Positions 12,361-23,892 of a stretch of 64,000 nt of DNA are shown here, piece by piece. Each line of letters begins with the position of its first letter. Position 1 is the first letter of the stretch. The position numbers were made by a program, and so were the translations under genes. Origin of the DNA: Monomorium pharaonis (Eukaryota > Arthropoda > Insecta > Hymenoptera > Formicidae). Location: NCBI RefSeq assembly GCF_013373865.1, contig NC_050467.1, forward strand, positions 36,627,132 through 36,691,131, in the 5' to 3' direction. The notes below the pieces were generated by a model, which saw nothing but the letters and a program-made list of their open reading frames with translations, was not told where the DNA came from and did no database searches.

Positions 12361-13365
12361 CTAAATGTTTTCATCATTTATGGCTCTTTCTTTGGGCCAA
12401 AGGTCACCTTCCTTTTTAGGGTGCCCACGTAATTTCCAGCATTTGTTCCGGGCGTATCCGGATTTTTTGCAGTAATCGCAGTATGCGTTTAATGTATTTA
12501 CGCGAGAGCGTCCTTCCGGTCTTGGTAATTTAAACTGATTTAAACGACTGATTGGCATGTCGACTGTTGCGATATTCTCGTTTATCGTGGCCAGTTTTCC
12601 CGCACTTTTTGCATTGGGGAGTCGGTTTGTGGTTATTCTGCTGAGATTCAGTCTGGACCTCTTTTCTGTGTCCATTGGTTCGTGCATTAGGTCCTTTGAT
12701 CTTTCCTTCTGCGCTCGCTTTTGCGATTGTTTCAAAATATTGAGTTGCAAGATCCCTCGAAGTCTTATTAATCTCAGGGATTATATTCCGTGCTTCTTTT
12801 AAGCTTAAATATTGGATGTGAGATCCGCGCTGGTGCCGTAAATCTCTGAGCGATCGCCCATGTGAAAGATCTAGCGCGTGGCTAGTAGGGCGTCGCGTAT
12901 TCCTATTTTTCCCATTTCCCTCGGCGGAGAGTGAACTTTGTTTCGGTTTCCAAGTTGAAAACGAAGTTCACGAATTTCAAATAATAGCTCATGGAGCATG
13001 TTCTCCATAGGGTGTATCGGTCGCCTATTTATTTGTGGCGCTGCCGGTGTATTTCCACTTTGCTCATGTGAGTCCCGAAGCTCTTGTGCTTCTTCTTCGG
13101 GTTCTTCCCGGATTACGCGGGGTGATGCCTGTGGCGGGGAGCGTGTCAACGGTCCCGCTACGTCTGTCCCCGTTGGTGAACGTGTGTCCATATTATCGTT
13201 ATTTATTAGACTAAAGTCTGGTCCCTGTATCGAGAACATGCGTTCGGTTGTTATATTCGGAGAGTTCGCTCGACTATCCAAAATCCGAATCGCGTTATTA
13301 ATTATCGCTGTTAACGCGTCTTGAACTACGTTAAACGCTGTATCAATGTTTTGCTTGGTGGACAT
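12361..13365 (-). pseudogene. Decayed Ty3/gypsy-type gag
   Basis: Read leftward, an N-terminal frame (12871-13365, 164 residues, Pro/Glu-rich middle, MENMLHELLFEIRELRFQL) is followed in other frames by a zinc-knuckle region. One knuckle (CKKCGKTGH) is in a different frame from the second (CDYCKKSGYARNKC, near 12450), so at least one frameshift separates them, and the second has lost its His. The element is cut off at about 12361 with no pol. It lies just inside an LTR and primer-binding site, which supports gag rather than a host gene. Confidence 0.65.
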
Positions 13366-13789
13366 TTACGTTCGGTTATAAGCGTGCGTGCTGAGTTTGC
13401 GCGTTACAGCTTATTTTGCAATATCGCGTATGTCGCGTTGCGCTAGTACGTTGGCATTCGTGTGCCTTTTGAATTACAGTAGCTATCCTAGCTATTTCTT
13501 TTACGGTAATCGCAGTTACCAGGAGTCAACCGATATTTTGTTCTATTCGCGTTACAATTTTGTGTCGTCCTACGCTGTTTCTCGTTACAATTTAATGTAT
13601 GTCGGACTTACATAAGTATGACGATGAGCTGCATGGTGCGGCGATCAGCTGATAGGTAGGTCTCGGCGTCGTCTCGAGTTTCACTCTTATCGCTGACGCG
13701 CTATGTACGCTCCGGCTGACTTCCTGGCTTGTACAGCTGATTGCTCGGTGACGCTTGGTTTCTCTTGGATCTTCTTTTTGGCAGTGCAA

Positions 13790-13807
13790 ATCCCACCACT
13801 GCCACCA
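13790..13807 (-). other. Primer-binding site, tRNA-Leu type
   Basis: On the minus strand TGGTGGCAGTGGTGGGAT lies one base inside the LTR end. Its complement resembles the 3' end of a tRNA-Leu with CCA. It fixes the orientation of the truncated element (minus strand). Confidence 0.6.
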
Positions 13808-13808
13808 C

Positions 13809-14334
13809 TGTTGTATCCCTCGTTGTGAGTACGTTAGGGATCGCTGCCAGAGATCTCGCGAGGAGAATATTTAGTCACTCACACCGTTATTCGTCTTGAA
13901 CACTTTTATTATATTGTCTGTTTTACAGTGTGCGATTAGATCGCGATCTCGCAAGGCAGAATGTCACGTCTATGAGTGCACTATTCACGACCCCGCAAAG
14001 CAGAGTGTCGTGTGTTATCTCGGTTTGTCGACTTCGGATTGACCCGTCTCTTGACGGCTTCTGGTTGACCCATCCCTCACTTTCTTTCGGCGGTTTATAT
14101 ATCCGTTAATTTGGTAGTTGGATCGAGAGAAGGGGAGGATTGCGTGAGGGCATAAATTGGTCAGTATTTCAAAATCTTGCTTAGACAGCAAGTGCTGTCT
14201 CAGGAGCATTGCGCTAATTGTCGAGCGAATTGCGCGAAACCTCGCGCAATGCGCTCGATGCTGACTGCTGCAGCTGACCGACTTACGTCATCGGTGCTAC
14301 TGACACCTTTCTTATCGGTGTGTCATTCATAACA
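13809..14334 (-). mobile_element. LTR of the truncated gypsy-type element
   Basis: On the minus strand the segment starts TGTTATGAATGACAC and ends GGGATACAACA, 526 bp, directly followed by the primer-binding site and gag. Only one LTR remains: the element is truncated on its 3' side at about 12361, so no target-site duplication can be scored. Confidence 0.6.
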
Positions 14335-14402
14335 AATCTATAACAAATATGTATGCATTAACATAAAGTATTCATGGATCATCACGAAGCATTAGGATGT
14401 GT

Positions 14403-14458
14403 ACGATCTTCGAAGTCAAGCAACGTCGGGAGTGGTTAACACTTAGATAGGTGACCGT
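14403..14458 (+). pseudogene. 5S rRNA-derived fragment (pseudogene or SINE3-type head)
   Basis: CGATCTTCGAAGTCAAGCAA is followed by CGTCGGG, GTGGTTAACACTTAGATAG and GTGACCG. This is the 3' half of 5S rRNA containing the internal box A/IE/box C promoter region, with several substitutions. The start of 5S and the terminal helix are absent. It may be a retroposed pseudogene or the promoter head of a 5S-derived SINE. No tail repeat or duplication was resolved. Confidence 0.7.
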
Positions 14459-14469
14459 TTTTTCAGACG

Positions 14470-16754
14470 CAGAAATTAAACATGTTCTAACAGGTACTGT
14501 GGCTTGGCTGAAACATGTATAGTCTTCTCCTCTTTACAAAATTATTGTAGAAATTTATGATGCTGAGATTACGTTGAATTTAATCAAAATTATTTAATAA
14601 TGCAATCAATTTTTTGCTTTTGTTATAAATATGTTTAGTAAATATTAAAAAAATCAATTACCAAATGTCAAAAAAACATTTTCTTAAACTTTGAAACAAA
14701 TATTTATTAAATGTTAGAAAAATATTTGTCCAAACATTTAAAAAAACGTTTTTCTAATTTAAAAAAAAAACTTTTCTCATTATTTTTAACATTTTTAGAA
14801 ATGTTTTTTTAAATGTTTTTTTAAATATTATTAAAAACATTTTTTTAATATTGTTTTGCTGATTGGGGTTTTTAGGACGTCAACAAGATCGGCCTACGGT
14901 AAAAAAGCGGACATTCCTTATCTTTCCATTTTTTATTATTTTATAGGCACTTTTTCGTGCATTTGCTTTTTTTCATATGTGCATTCGAGGAAATTTAATT
15001 TGCAGCAAAAAAAGTGTCTTGTACTTTTTTCATAAAATGCATAGTTTTCGAGATATATGTAATATAAGAAAATACTTTTCAAAGTATAGTGATTCTTTAA
15101 TCAAAAATACTTTTCGTTCAAATTTAACCGCAAAAGCGAAAAACTAAGTAAAAATGCTTAACTTCCGTTAACGATATCTCGATAACGTGACTATTAATGA
15201 AAAATACTTTAACATGGGCTCATTTTGTTCATTATAATGTATATTTTAAGTTTTTGTAAGCGTATAGCCAACCCTATTAAGGCAAATATTAGTAAATAAA
15301 CAAAAATGTAAAAATTGGAATTTTTTTGCCAATTTTCGTTATTTTTTGCCATTGTTTTTTGCTTATTTTTTGTTTTTAAAGAATTGTAAAAATTTTTTAA
15401 AAATACACATTCGATAGGAAATTTAATTACAAAAATGTTCTGTAGCAATTTTTTCGTACTTGCCTTCGTTTTTGAAATATTTCGAATTTAGTAAAAACCT
15501 ACCCTTTTTGTCTATATCTCAAAAACGCATCCCCAAATGTAATAGCATTTTGCGGCTTTTCCACTTTTTTGGTCCAATATATTATAACAATCAATAAAAT
15601 TGCTTGAAGGAATTAGTTGCTAATTATGCCCGATTTTGAGCTCCAGTTACTAGATTATAATTCTAATAATGTATTACTACAGAACATCTCTCGATTTGCC
15701 ATCTACATCCGATGCTTCTTCAATAATATTACATTCTTCTAATATCAGTTCAACTACATCGTTTAAAACAAAAAAGAATAGCTCTTTATATAAACAAAGA
15801 AAAAACAAATAGAAATAGAACAGAAAAGAATACAGGCAATTAATGACCTAAAAGAATCTTTAAAAGAGAGTAACGAAATTCAAAGAGAACGAAATAATTT
15901 AATAAACAAAATTACTTCTATCATTACAAGAAAAATAAAATTATTTTTCATGTAAAATAGAGAAGACTTATTCTTTGTTAACATTTTTTTTTATTAAAAA
16001 TAATTTATTTTTTGCTCTTGTGTTTATTCTATACATTTATTACATGTATTCAACATTACATTTTTTTTATTGGAAGAAAAAATATTTTTTATGTTAAATA
16101 TATCCAAAGAGCACACTATATTTTTTAAGCGTTTTTAAATATTTATTTTTAATTATTTTTACATTATTAGCGTTTATTGTACAAATAATATTTATTTAAT
16201 ATTTATGTATGATTTATTTTACATTTAAAAAATTGTTTAAAACAATATTTCGAAAAATATTTATCTAATATTGATTTAATATTTATGTTACAATAACTAA
16301 TTATTTAAAATAAAGATTTAGGACAAATATTTATATAATATTTGATTGATGTTTTTATAACATTAACTTAACATTTTAATAAATTGTTTAAAATAGTATT
16401 TACGTAGCATTTATTTAATGTTTACGTAATAATTATTTCACATTTAAATAATTTAAAATATTATTTTAAAGAATATTGGACTCATTGTTAGGAAGCTTTA
16501 TTAAAACATCGCAACATAAAAGTGGAGATTAAGACAATATATATTGCACTTATCGAAACAATATGGATATTAACAATACACAAAAATTATAAGAAATAAC
16601 ATCTATCCTTTATTTTTTTACGAACGGAGCAAAAATGGATCTTTTTAGACGTTATTCTACACAGCTATTTCACATATGTAAAAATTAGTAAAAAACTGTA
16701 AAATTAAGAACGCTTAGTACTCAGAAATCTGAAATAGAACAACAACATTTTATT
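14470..16754 (+). other. AT-rich intron with weak coding relic
   Basis: Mostly low-complexity AT-rich DNA. At about 15815-15945 one frame reads as a charged helical peptide (AINDLKESLKESNEIQRERN), resembling the coiled-coil tail of transposon-associated DNA-binding proteins. It has no start or flanking domain, so it is only a possible relic. Nothing else seen. Confidence 0.35.
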
Positions 16755-17660
16755 TTTACAAGCAGACAAAGGAAACACCACGGTGGTTATGGATAAAGAA
16801 GATTACTGCAATAAAATCAAGGCTATGCTCTCAGATCACAAAGTTTATAAAAAATTTAAACGCATCCCGACTTATACTATAGAGAAGAAAACGATCTCTT
16901 CTCAGAAATGTAGATTTTTCTCCTCAAACTCTTAGAAATTTAATTCCCAGAGAATCTTTGACTCCTAGACTCTACGGTCTTCCTAAGATTCAGTGCCATA
17001 TTACGCATCATTGTTAGCAACATACAGATGGATCCACCTATATAATTTGGCCACTATCTCATCAAATCTCTCCAAACTTACTGGACTCAATGATTCTAAT
17101 ATTAAAAATTCAATAGATTTCGTGAACAAAATCATTAAAATCAAGACAAGAACTAATGATATCCTTGTAAGCTTTCATATAGCTTTATTGTTCACAAATG
17201 TTCCAGTCCAGGACATTTGGAACATTATCAGAAAATCCAACAGAATTTCTACAAATCTCCTTCCATTAATAGAACACTGTTTAACGTCAACTTATTTTCA
17301 GTTTCAAGGAGAATTCTTCGAACAAACTTCTAAAGCAACAATGGGCTCTCCCATCTCATCCACCATCGCAAATATCTTTATGGAACAGTTTGAAAATCAA
17401 ATTCTAAAAAACGCACCTCTCAAACCATCTATATGGTTCCCATATGTTGATGACACTTTTGTCATCTAGAGCCATGGCAGAGATACTCTTCCTCAATTTC
17501 TTGCCTTTCTCAACTCTCAGCATTCTAACATTCAATTCATAATGGAAGTAGAACAAAACAACCAAATCCCTTTTCTAGATGTGTTGATTAGAAAGGAGAT
17601 GGTACTTTAAGCCATCAGATCTATCAAAAACCTACACACACAGATCAATATCTTTACGCC
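16755..17660 (+). pseudogene. Penelope-like element reverse transcriptase fossil
   Basis: Pieces in order across frames: ADKGNTTVVMDKEDYCNKI (16764 on), then after stops YGLPKI, then the 158-residue open stretch at 16993-17469 with FHIALLFTNVPVQDIWN, TSKATMGSPISSTIANIFME and the catalytic YVDDTFVI. Past a TAG, FLDVLIRKE follows at about 17574. This motif series (ADKGN, SLFTNVP-like, GSPISS, YVDD) is typical of Penelope-like RTs, not of LTR or classic LINE RTs. Several stops and lost segments. The GIY-YIG endonuclease was not found, so this copy is dead and truncated. Confidence 0.7.
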
Positions 17661-18635
17661 ACCTTTTACCACCACTCTTCGCAAAAGAATTCAGTTATTA
17701 GTTTACTGGTATACAGAGCCTTCACAATTTCCGAATCAATAATTAAAATAAAAAATACAAAATGCCATTTCTGTTTTAAATACATATTTAAAATGGAACC
17801 ATTTCATACGTTATCTAGCTCTGGCGCCGACTTAGGAGTCGGCAGATCTGGTATACCTTATCGGATATTATTTTTTATTGGACAAAACACTTTCTTTTTA
17901 TCCGTTCAAATGTAATGTCCTACTAACAATAAGTTGTCGGTATATCTTATAAAATTTTAACGGATAGACTTATAGCATTGCATTTTCTGTTCGCATTTTA
18001 TCGGAAATTGCATTTTAGCGGATAAAAATATTGATCGTTTCGTATCCGTGAATTTTCCGATTACGAAATGATTGGAAAAGGACTGAAACGGTTATTTCCA
18101 ATCAAAACAATTAGACATTTTTCTCAGTGTATGTACAATATATGTACATGTTTTGTGGACACTGTTCCGTCATATAGTCTACACTTCCCTTTTTTTTCTT
18201 AGTATCTACTTTCTTTCACCTCATTCCCCAACTTAAATGTAGCTATTTTCTTTCACCTCTATGTTTCCCCTCTATTCCTTTTTCAGGTTTTCCGGTACTC
18301 CTTCCTCTTTCACTCTCCAATACCACCTGTTCCGACTTCCTATTTTTTTCCGTCTGCGTTTTCCTTTGCTTTTTCTTATCTTTAGTTTCTTATCTCCTTT
18401 GCTTAAACATCTTCTTTTTTCTCATCTTTCTCTACATTTTCGATTCTCATCTCCTTATTCTCAAAGAACTTCCTTCTTTTCCTTTCCCAATCCGATGTAT
18501 CTTTCTTCTCCTTCGCTCTTCTCTTTATCTCTCTCCTACATATCCCCCCCCCCATAACTGCAATTTTTCTCCTCTTTAGTAAATTGTTATATATAATTAT
18601 GTTTGCTTTGTATATTTGAGGAATTTCTACTAATA
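17661..18635 (+). other. Intronic DNA, pyrimidine-rich stretch
   Basis: A C/T-rich interval at about 18185-18555 (many CTTTCTTT/TTCTCC runs) accounts for the 98-residue frame there. No gene or element recognised. Confidence 0.5.
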
Positions 18636-19215
18636 ACAAAAAAACATTTTATACAAAAGTTTTACAGGATAAATACTTCAATTTAACTATGCTATTCATT
18701 TAAAAAGAAAATTTTGTTTTTTCAAAAAACTAGTCGAGAAAAAATGGACATTAATATGATCAGATGTAAATATGCATAATTAGATATGAAAAGATCTAAT
18801 AATATATGATCATATATAATCAAATCCGAAAATTGGCGCGATGTAATCATACATCATAAAATATATAATTAAATATGAAAAGATCTAATAATATATGTGT
18901 ATTTTATATGATCATATATAATACCTATTATATAATCATATAAAAAACATATATTATTAGATCTTTTTATATCTAATTATATATTTTTATGATTATATAT
19001 GATCATATCGCGGCAAATTTCGGATTATATATAATTATATATGATTAGATTATATATGATTATATATTATTAGATCTTTTCGTATCTAATTATATATTTT
19101 TACATCATACTAATATCCATTTTTTCTCAAATATTTTTTAAAAATAAATAGCATATAGTTAAATATAAGTATTTATGCTATAAAACTTTTGTATAAAACA
19201 TTTTTTGATATTTTA
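18636..19215. mobile_element. AT-rich palindromic element
   Basis: The left arm near 18643-18705 (ACATTTTATACAAAAGTTTT, then ATAAATACTT) is repeated inverted near 19138-19205. Between them are nested copies of GATCTAATAATATATG in both orientations. This is a non-autonomous foldback or MITE with degenerate ends. Confidence 0.6.
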
Positions 19216-19420
19216 ATATTTTACAAAATATATTGAGAAAGAGCAAAATGTCTCAACTTTTGAAGGGTGGTTTCACCCCTTCAAACCGTTTTTGAGTCCA
19301 AATAAAAAATTTGTGAATTCTTGTATTTATCACCTCTACATTTATGCCAAGTTTCAATAAAATTGGAATTTTCAGGTTTGCGAGGTTCTCTTGTGAGTTA
19401 TTCAACTAAAAAAAAATGGT
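19140..19420. repeat. Dispersed repeat R3, copy 1
   Basis: The reverse complement matches 27830-28095. Shared blocks include GAAGGGTGGTTTCA and, further out, GCCAAGTTTCA/GACATAAATG-type segments and the TTTAACTATGCTATT end. Probably terminal sequence of one larger transposon family, here overlapping the AT-rich palindrome. Confidence 0.55.
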
Positions 19421-19421
19421 A

Positions 19422-19645
19422 CACTGAGAAAAAAAATTGCTAGATACAAATAAATATTTCTTTGAATAGTGCTAATAACATATTTTATAGAAAATCAATA
19501 ATATTTATTTCAAACAAGTAATATTTTCTAAATTATAGAAAACTAGTACTTGTTTTAAATAAATACTATTGATTTTCTATAAAATAATGTTATTAGCACT
19601 ATTTCAAGAAATATTTATTTGAATCTAGTATTTTTTTTCTCAGTG
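19422..19645. mobile_element. 224-bp MITE with TA duplication
   Basis: Starts CACTGAGAAAAAAAATTGCT and ends with its inverted counterpart ...TTTTTTCTCAGTG, with TA on both sides (19420-19421, 19646-19647). The arms extend about 100 bp, pairing almost to the centre. TA duplication fits a Tc1/mariner-mobilised MITE. Confidence 0.8.
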
Positions 19646-19670
19646 TAGTTTCTAATTCTCTTTTCTCGTC

Positions 19671-19674
<4 letters not shown>

Positions 19675-19712
<38 letters not shown>
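19675..19712. repeat. (TA)n microsatellite
   Basis: About 19 uninterrupted TA units. Confidence 0.95.
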
Positions 19713-19715
<3 letters not shown>

Positions 19716-19740
19716 CTTAAACAACATTAATAATATGTAT

Positions 19741-20800
19741 ATGGGGCGTTTTTTGTGAAAACGGCCACCCCTCTGCACATTTTATTTCTTGAGATAAATA
19801 AATGTTTAAGTGCTGAAAATTTTTGTTGATCTTTTTATTTTAGAATGCCGTGTGGCAAATTTGGAAATGCAAAATGGCGGACCCAAAATGGCAGCCAAAA
19901 CAAAAAAAAAGCAATTATTTATAATGTAAAATAACATTTGCACATTATTTGACTTTCAAAAAGGCCAATTTAGGTGTGTCCTGACTTTTAGACAGTGTTG
20001 TTAATCCTTAAAATATACTCTGGGTTAAAATAACCCCCCCAAAAAATTATAAAATTAAACTTAAAATTAAAATTTTTTGATATTTATTTTGAAACAATTG
20101 GATTAACATTAATATTAAATGTTTTAAAAATACACCTAATTTTTAGTTCAAAATAATTTATTTTTTTCTCGCAGTAACCATTGAAAGTGGCTTTGAGTCA
20201 TTTTTGACATCATTAGAGTACTTTTTTATAAGTTCTTTATTGACGGAATCAATAGATTAAAAGAATTGTGCTACTTTTTAATCTTTAAAATCTAATCCTA
20301 CACACTTTCTATGAGACATAGATATAATACACATTGGATCAAGATGACCCAAAACCATTTTCAATGGTTACTGCGACGAAAAAAATAAATTATTTGAATT
20401 AAAAAATAGGTGTATTTTTTAAACATTCAAAATAAGGTTAATCCAATTGTTTCAAAATAAATGTCAATAAATTTTAATTTTAATTTTAATTTTATACAAT
20501 TTTTTTCAAGTTATTTAACCCAAAGTGTATTTTAAGAATTAACAACACTGCTTAAAATCATAACATACCTGAATCGGCCCTTTTCAGAATCAAATAATGT
20601 GCAAATGTTATTTTATATTACAAATAATGGCTTTTTCTTTGTTTTTGCCGCTATTTGGGTCCGCCATTTTGTATTTCTCAATTTTCCACACGGCATTCAA
20701 CAGTAGAAAAATCAACAAAAATTTTCAGCACTTAAATAATTACTTATCTCAACAAATAAAATGTGTAGAAGGGTGGCCGTTTTCACAAAGAATGCCCCAT
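19741..20800. mobile_element. 1.06-kb foldback element with about 470-bp arms
   Basis: The left end ATGGGGCG..GTGAAAACGGCCACCC is mirrored by the right end GGGTGGCCGTTTTCAC..TGCCCCAT. Inverted correspondence continues through TTTCAGCACTTAAAT, CCGCCATTTTG, TTAACAACACTG, CAATTGTTTCAAAATAAAT and ACCATTGAAA to an inner spacer of about 100 bp near 20240-20335. It sits in TA-rich DNA, so the duplication is ambiguous. The 69-residue frame at 20597-20806 is arm sequence. Non-autonomous. Confidence 0.8.
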
Positions 20801-20991
20801 ATATAAAATAATTACATAATATGTTTTTAAAAATAAATAACAAATATAAATTTATAAATATTTATGTGTGCTGTCTAGAAATAAAGATTTCTCAATTAAG
20901 TTATTTTTATATAAACGAATGGAACAATTTGTTTAAAATTAAATTGTTTAATTCACACGAATAAATTTTGTTTAGAATATGTTATTTTTAG

Positions 20992-21136
20992 ATTGTATCA
21001 GGCTGCGAATGGGGAAACATTTTATTATGGGAAGAAGGCTTAATTACTTTCGAAATATGCAGAAAAAATCGGCAGCCATGTCATGCTAAGCCAATCACAC
21101 AATTTGAATATATAAACGGAGAACTCATCTCAGTTG
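20992..21136 (+). CDS. CFAP44: CFAP44-like WD-repeat protein, exon 3 of 4 seen
   Basis: Acceptor GTTATTTTTAG, donor GTTG|GTAAGT; 145 nt, phase 0 in and phase 1 out. It encodes VSGCEWGNILLWEEGL, FEICRKNRQPCHAK and NGELISVG, a complete WD blade characteristic of CFAP44. The next exon restores the split Gly codon. Confidence 0.8.
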
Positions 21137-21867
21137 GTAAGTCTTTTTCAAATCGTTATTATTATTAGCACGATAACCATTTCCGAAGAGGCAAATGTTG
21201 GCAACAGATTCTGTTTGCCGAAAGGCAGTAGATATGAAACAAACTTTGATATTAAAAATACTGTGCGCATAATTCTAGCAAAAATTCACCAATGGCAGTC
21301 AACAGATTACTTAACAAAATGATGGTAAATAGCCAGTAGATTTGTCAAGAGCATTGACGAAAAATTCATGACAAACATTAAAGTAGCTTTGTTTAGTGTA
21401 AATTGTCATCAAACTGTCCGCACAAATGCAACAATATAAAGGTTATCAAATACATCAAATTAGCGATTAATAGCATGCAGGTATATGTTAAACACGTTAA
21501 CAATAGATTGACACCACAAATGAGGCCACAAATGCAGCAGATTAATACATTCAGTAGTAGGTAATAGAAAGCATGCAAATGTACTAAACGTAAATCAAAA
21601 TTTATAATCTATTGTTTTTCGTTTAATTTGCGCGTTTATATATATACATATATACCATTATATATATAAATGTCACATCTGTAAGAAAAAAGGCACGAAA
21701 GAGTACTTTCTACCGGAGTACTCTCGGTATTTTTTTGTAAAATAAATATAAATTCTATAAATAATTAATATAATTTTTATTAGATATCACGTACACATGT
21801 TTTAAAAAATTAATGTATGTGCGATAGAATAAGGTATCTAGTGTTAGATATTTATTTTAAATGATAA
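21137..21867 (+). other. CFAP44-like intron, no gene seen
   Basis: Degenerate, mildly repetitive DNA (short GTTAACAA/CACAAATGCA motifs). Nothing supportable as a gene. Confidence 0.5.
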
Positions 21868-22190
21868 TGTAACGTACGCGGGAATATTTAAACTTAAATT
21901 GTAATAATTACTTTAAAACTGAATCTAAATAATAGAATACATGAGCATTGATTTCTTATTCGGTTGCTGTATTGATTTCTTATTCGGTTGCTGGTATTAT
22001 CAAGTGTAGGTCGATATCGGAATCAAAATCGATTGAATATAGGGTTACACCCTGAGACTAAACCTTCCTCCTCCACAAGAAAATAAGTGCGTAGGGGAAA
22101 AAAATGCGGCTTAAGTAGAGGGAAATTAAGTATAAATAAATGAGCCAAATGCTCAGCGTCAGTCTGTTAGTCAGCCTTGTATAAGTCTAA

Positions 22191-22441
22191 GGGCGGGTTT
22201 ATCAATGCTCAGCTAAGTTAAATTTGACTAATAGTTAAATACTAACTGTAAGCTATGTGTTTATCAAAGCGGAATAACTAACAGTTACGCATAAACTGTT
22301 GGTTAAAGTGTTTGTTACAAACACTTTAACCAACAGTTTATGCGTAACTGTTAGTTATTCCGCTTTGATAAACACATAGCTTACAGTTAGTATTTAACTA
22401 TTAGTCAAATTTAACTTAGCTGAGCATTGATAAACCCGCCC
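22191..22441. mobile_element. 251-bp near-perfect palindromic MITE, PIF/Harbinger type
   Basis: Begins GGGCGGGTTTATCAATGCTC and ends with the exact inverse. The two arms of about 124 bp pair almost perfectly around a 3-nt TTA centre. A TAA duplication flanks it (22188-22190, 22442-22444). A 3-bp TWA duplication with GGG-starting ends is the PIF/Harbinger signature. The near identity of the arms implies recent insertion into the solo LTR. Confidence 0.9.
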
Positions 22442-22896
22442 TAAGTCTTCTCAGTCCTAGTCTTAAGTCTATTGTCAATTGCGATATTACTCGGGTTAGT
22501 CCGACAGTTATTCAGTTAGTCTGGGATTGTCGTGATCTTTAACTTGAGCGGTCTTAAATCGAAGTCCTTAGCGGACCAATCCTAGAATTCAGGCTCAGTT
22601 TGTTGTTTCGAAGTAGATTTTGAAATTAAAGGTAATTAAGTTAATTACTCTTCAAGATCATTTAGTTTTTCTTTCAACCTCTGTCGCTGCCTTTGAGTGG
22701 CAACAGATCAAAACTAAACTCTGTCGCTGCCTTTGAGTGGCACAGATTGAATTCAAACTCTGTCGCTGCCGAGAGCATCAAGACAGATCTTTCGGGCCCT
22801 GTCACTGACATTTGTGTGGCAACAGACCTGAATCCTGACTCTTCCTCAGGTGTGGCAACTGAGTATTATTAACTTTAATCTAACTCTAAATATTAA

Positions 22897-23232
22897 ATGC
22901 CCAAAAAGAGTGGTAAGCGCGTAAGAATTAAAAGACTAAGATATCAAATTAATCAAGCGATAATCTCTAATCGCGATCTTCTGAAATTTATTTATGAATT
23001 AGATAAACTCTTAATTCAACCTTCCCAAAAGCCTAACGAACCAAACAAATATAAATTCATCAGGATTGATTTTGAAATTAACTTTCCTCATTTTAAAAAT
23101 GTAAAGAAAAAAGATCCTTGTTATTACAAACTTGTAAAATTCGGTATCTTTTCGGTGAAGATTAATATTTCTCACAAACTTGTCCATCCCCGGGTAAATT
23201 ACTTAAATGTATTGACCCAAAACGGACATTAA
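22897..23232 (+). pseudogene. LTR-embedded basic ORF, solo-LTR copy
   Basis: Begins MPKKSGKRVRIKRLRYQINQ and corresponds to the 88-residue ORF of the 5' and 3' LTRs (34170-34436, 45198-45464). A 2-nt length difference near 23118 shifts the frame, so the C-terminus differs and runs on to 111 residues. Function unknown: a short, very basic N-terminus followed by a helical region. Degenerate compared with the other two copies. Confidence 0.6.
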
Positions 23233-23247
23233 AATCAGAACGTGACA

Positions 23248-23892
23248 ATAGTACAAATGTTCTTTCAAAAATAAGGAAAAGTGACATGTACGGTTTCCGA
23301 GAAATGTTTATGCAAAAGCAATGCAGAGGCATTTTTACGTGCGGAGAGCGCACGCCACTGAAGATGTGACAACGCTGTTGCATATGCTGTTGCATCCCAT
23401 ACAGCACAATATCTTTCAGAAAGCTTTTTGAAAGATATCTGAGAGGAGATATCTTTCAGATAGCTTCCGCGTCTAAAGCGGTTTAATTTTTGTATCTGAC
23501 GGTAGCGTACCAACATCCTTAAATAAAAAAGACTTGCGTTAATAGAGCGCGGAAGGAAATAAGATTTCACCATCGATATAATATAATATTATACAATGCT
23601 ATACTGATATATGTCTATAAAAGAGATTAAAATGGAATAAATAAAAGTGATGTCTTTTTCTATCGATATTCAAAAGAAAAAGACATTGTGAACTAATACA
23701 TTTTATTGTTAATCTATCTTTTTGCAGACAGATCTACCTCATGTTTGTTGTCAGTTTGTCGTCGTTTCTGCAAACAGATCTGCTTTGGGTTTGTCAATTT
23801 ATTGTAAATTCTGCACACAGATCTGCTGAATATTTGATGCAATTCTGTTATAAATTTTTAATCAATTTTGTCAATCAATAGTCAATTAATTA
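23248..23892 (+). other. Intron with degenerate CAGATCTGC tandem units
   Basis: No gene. At about 23727-23855 three degenerate units of roughly 45-50 bp share GCANACAGATCTGC and TTTGT cores. A GATATCTTTCAGA motif is repeated near 23408-23462. Otherwise featureless. Confidence 0.45.

Larger units (their letters stand above)
21868..23247 (+). mobile_element. Solo LTR of the env-bearing retrotransposon family
   Basis: Starts TGTAACGTACGCGGGAATAT and ends AAAATCAGAACGTGACA, the same termini as the two LTRs at 33397 and 44426. It is flanked by ATAA and ATAG, a probable 4-bp duplication with one change. It measures 1380 bp because a 251-bp MITE plus TAA sits inside; without these it is 1126 bp, close to the 1121-bp LTRs. 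A TATAAATA near 22130, a downstream TCAGT initiator and the hairpin-like repeats near 22680-22860 are conserved. Arose by LTR-LTR recombination of an older copy. Confidence 0.9.
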
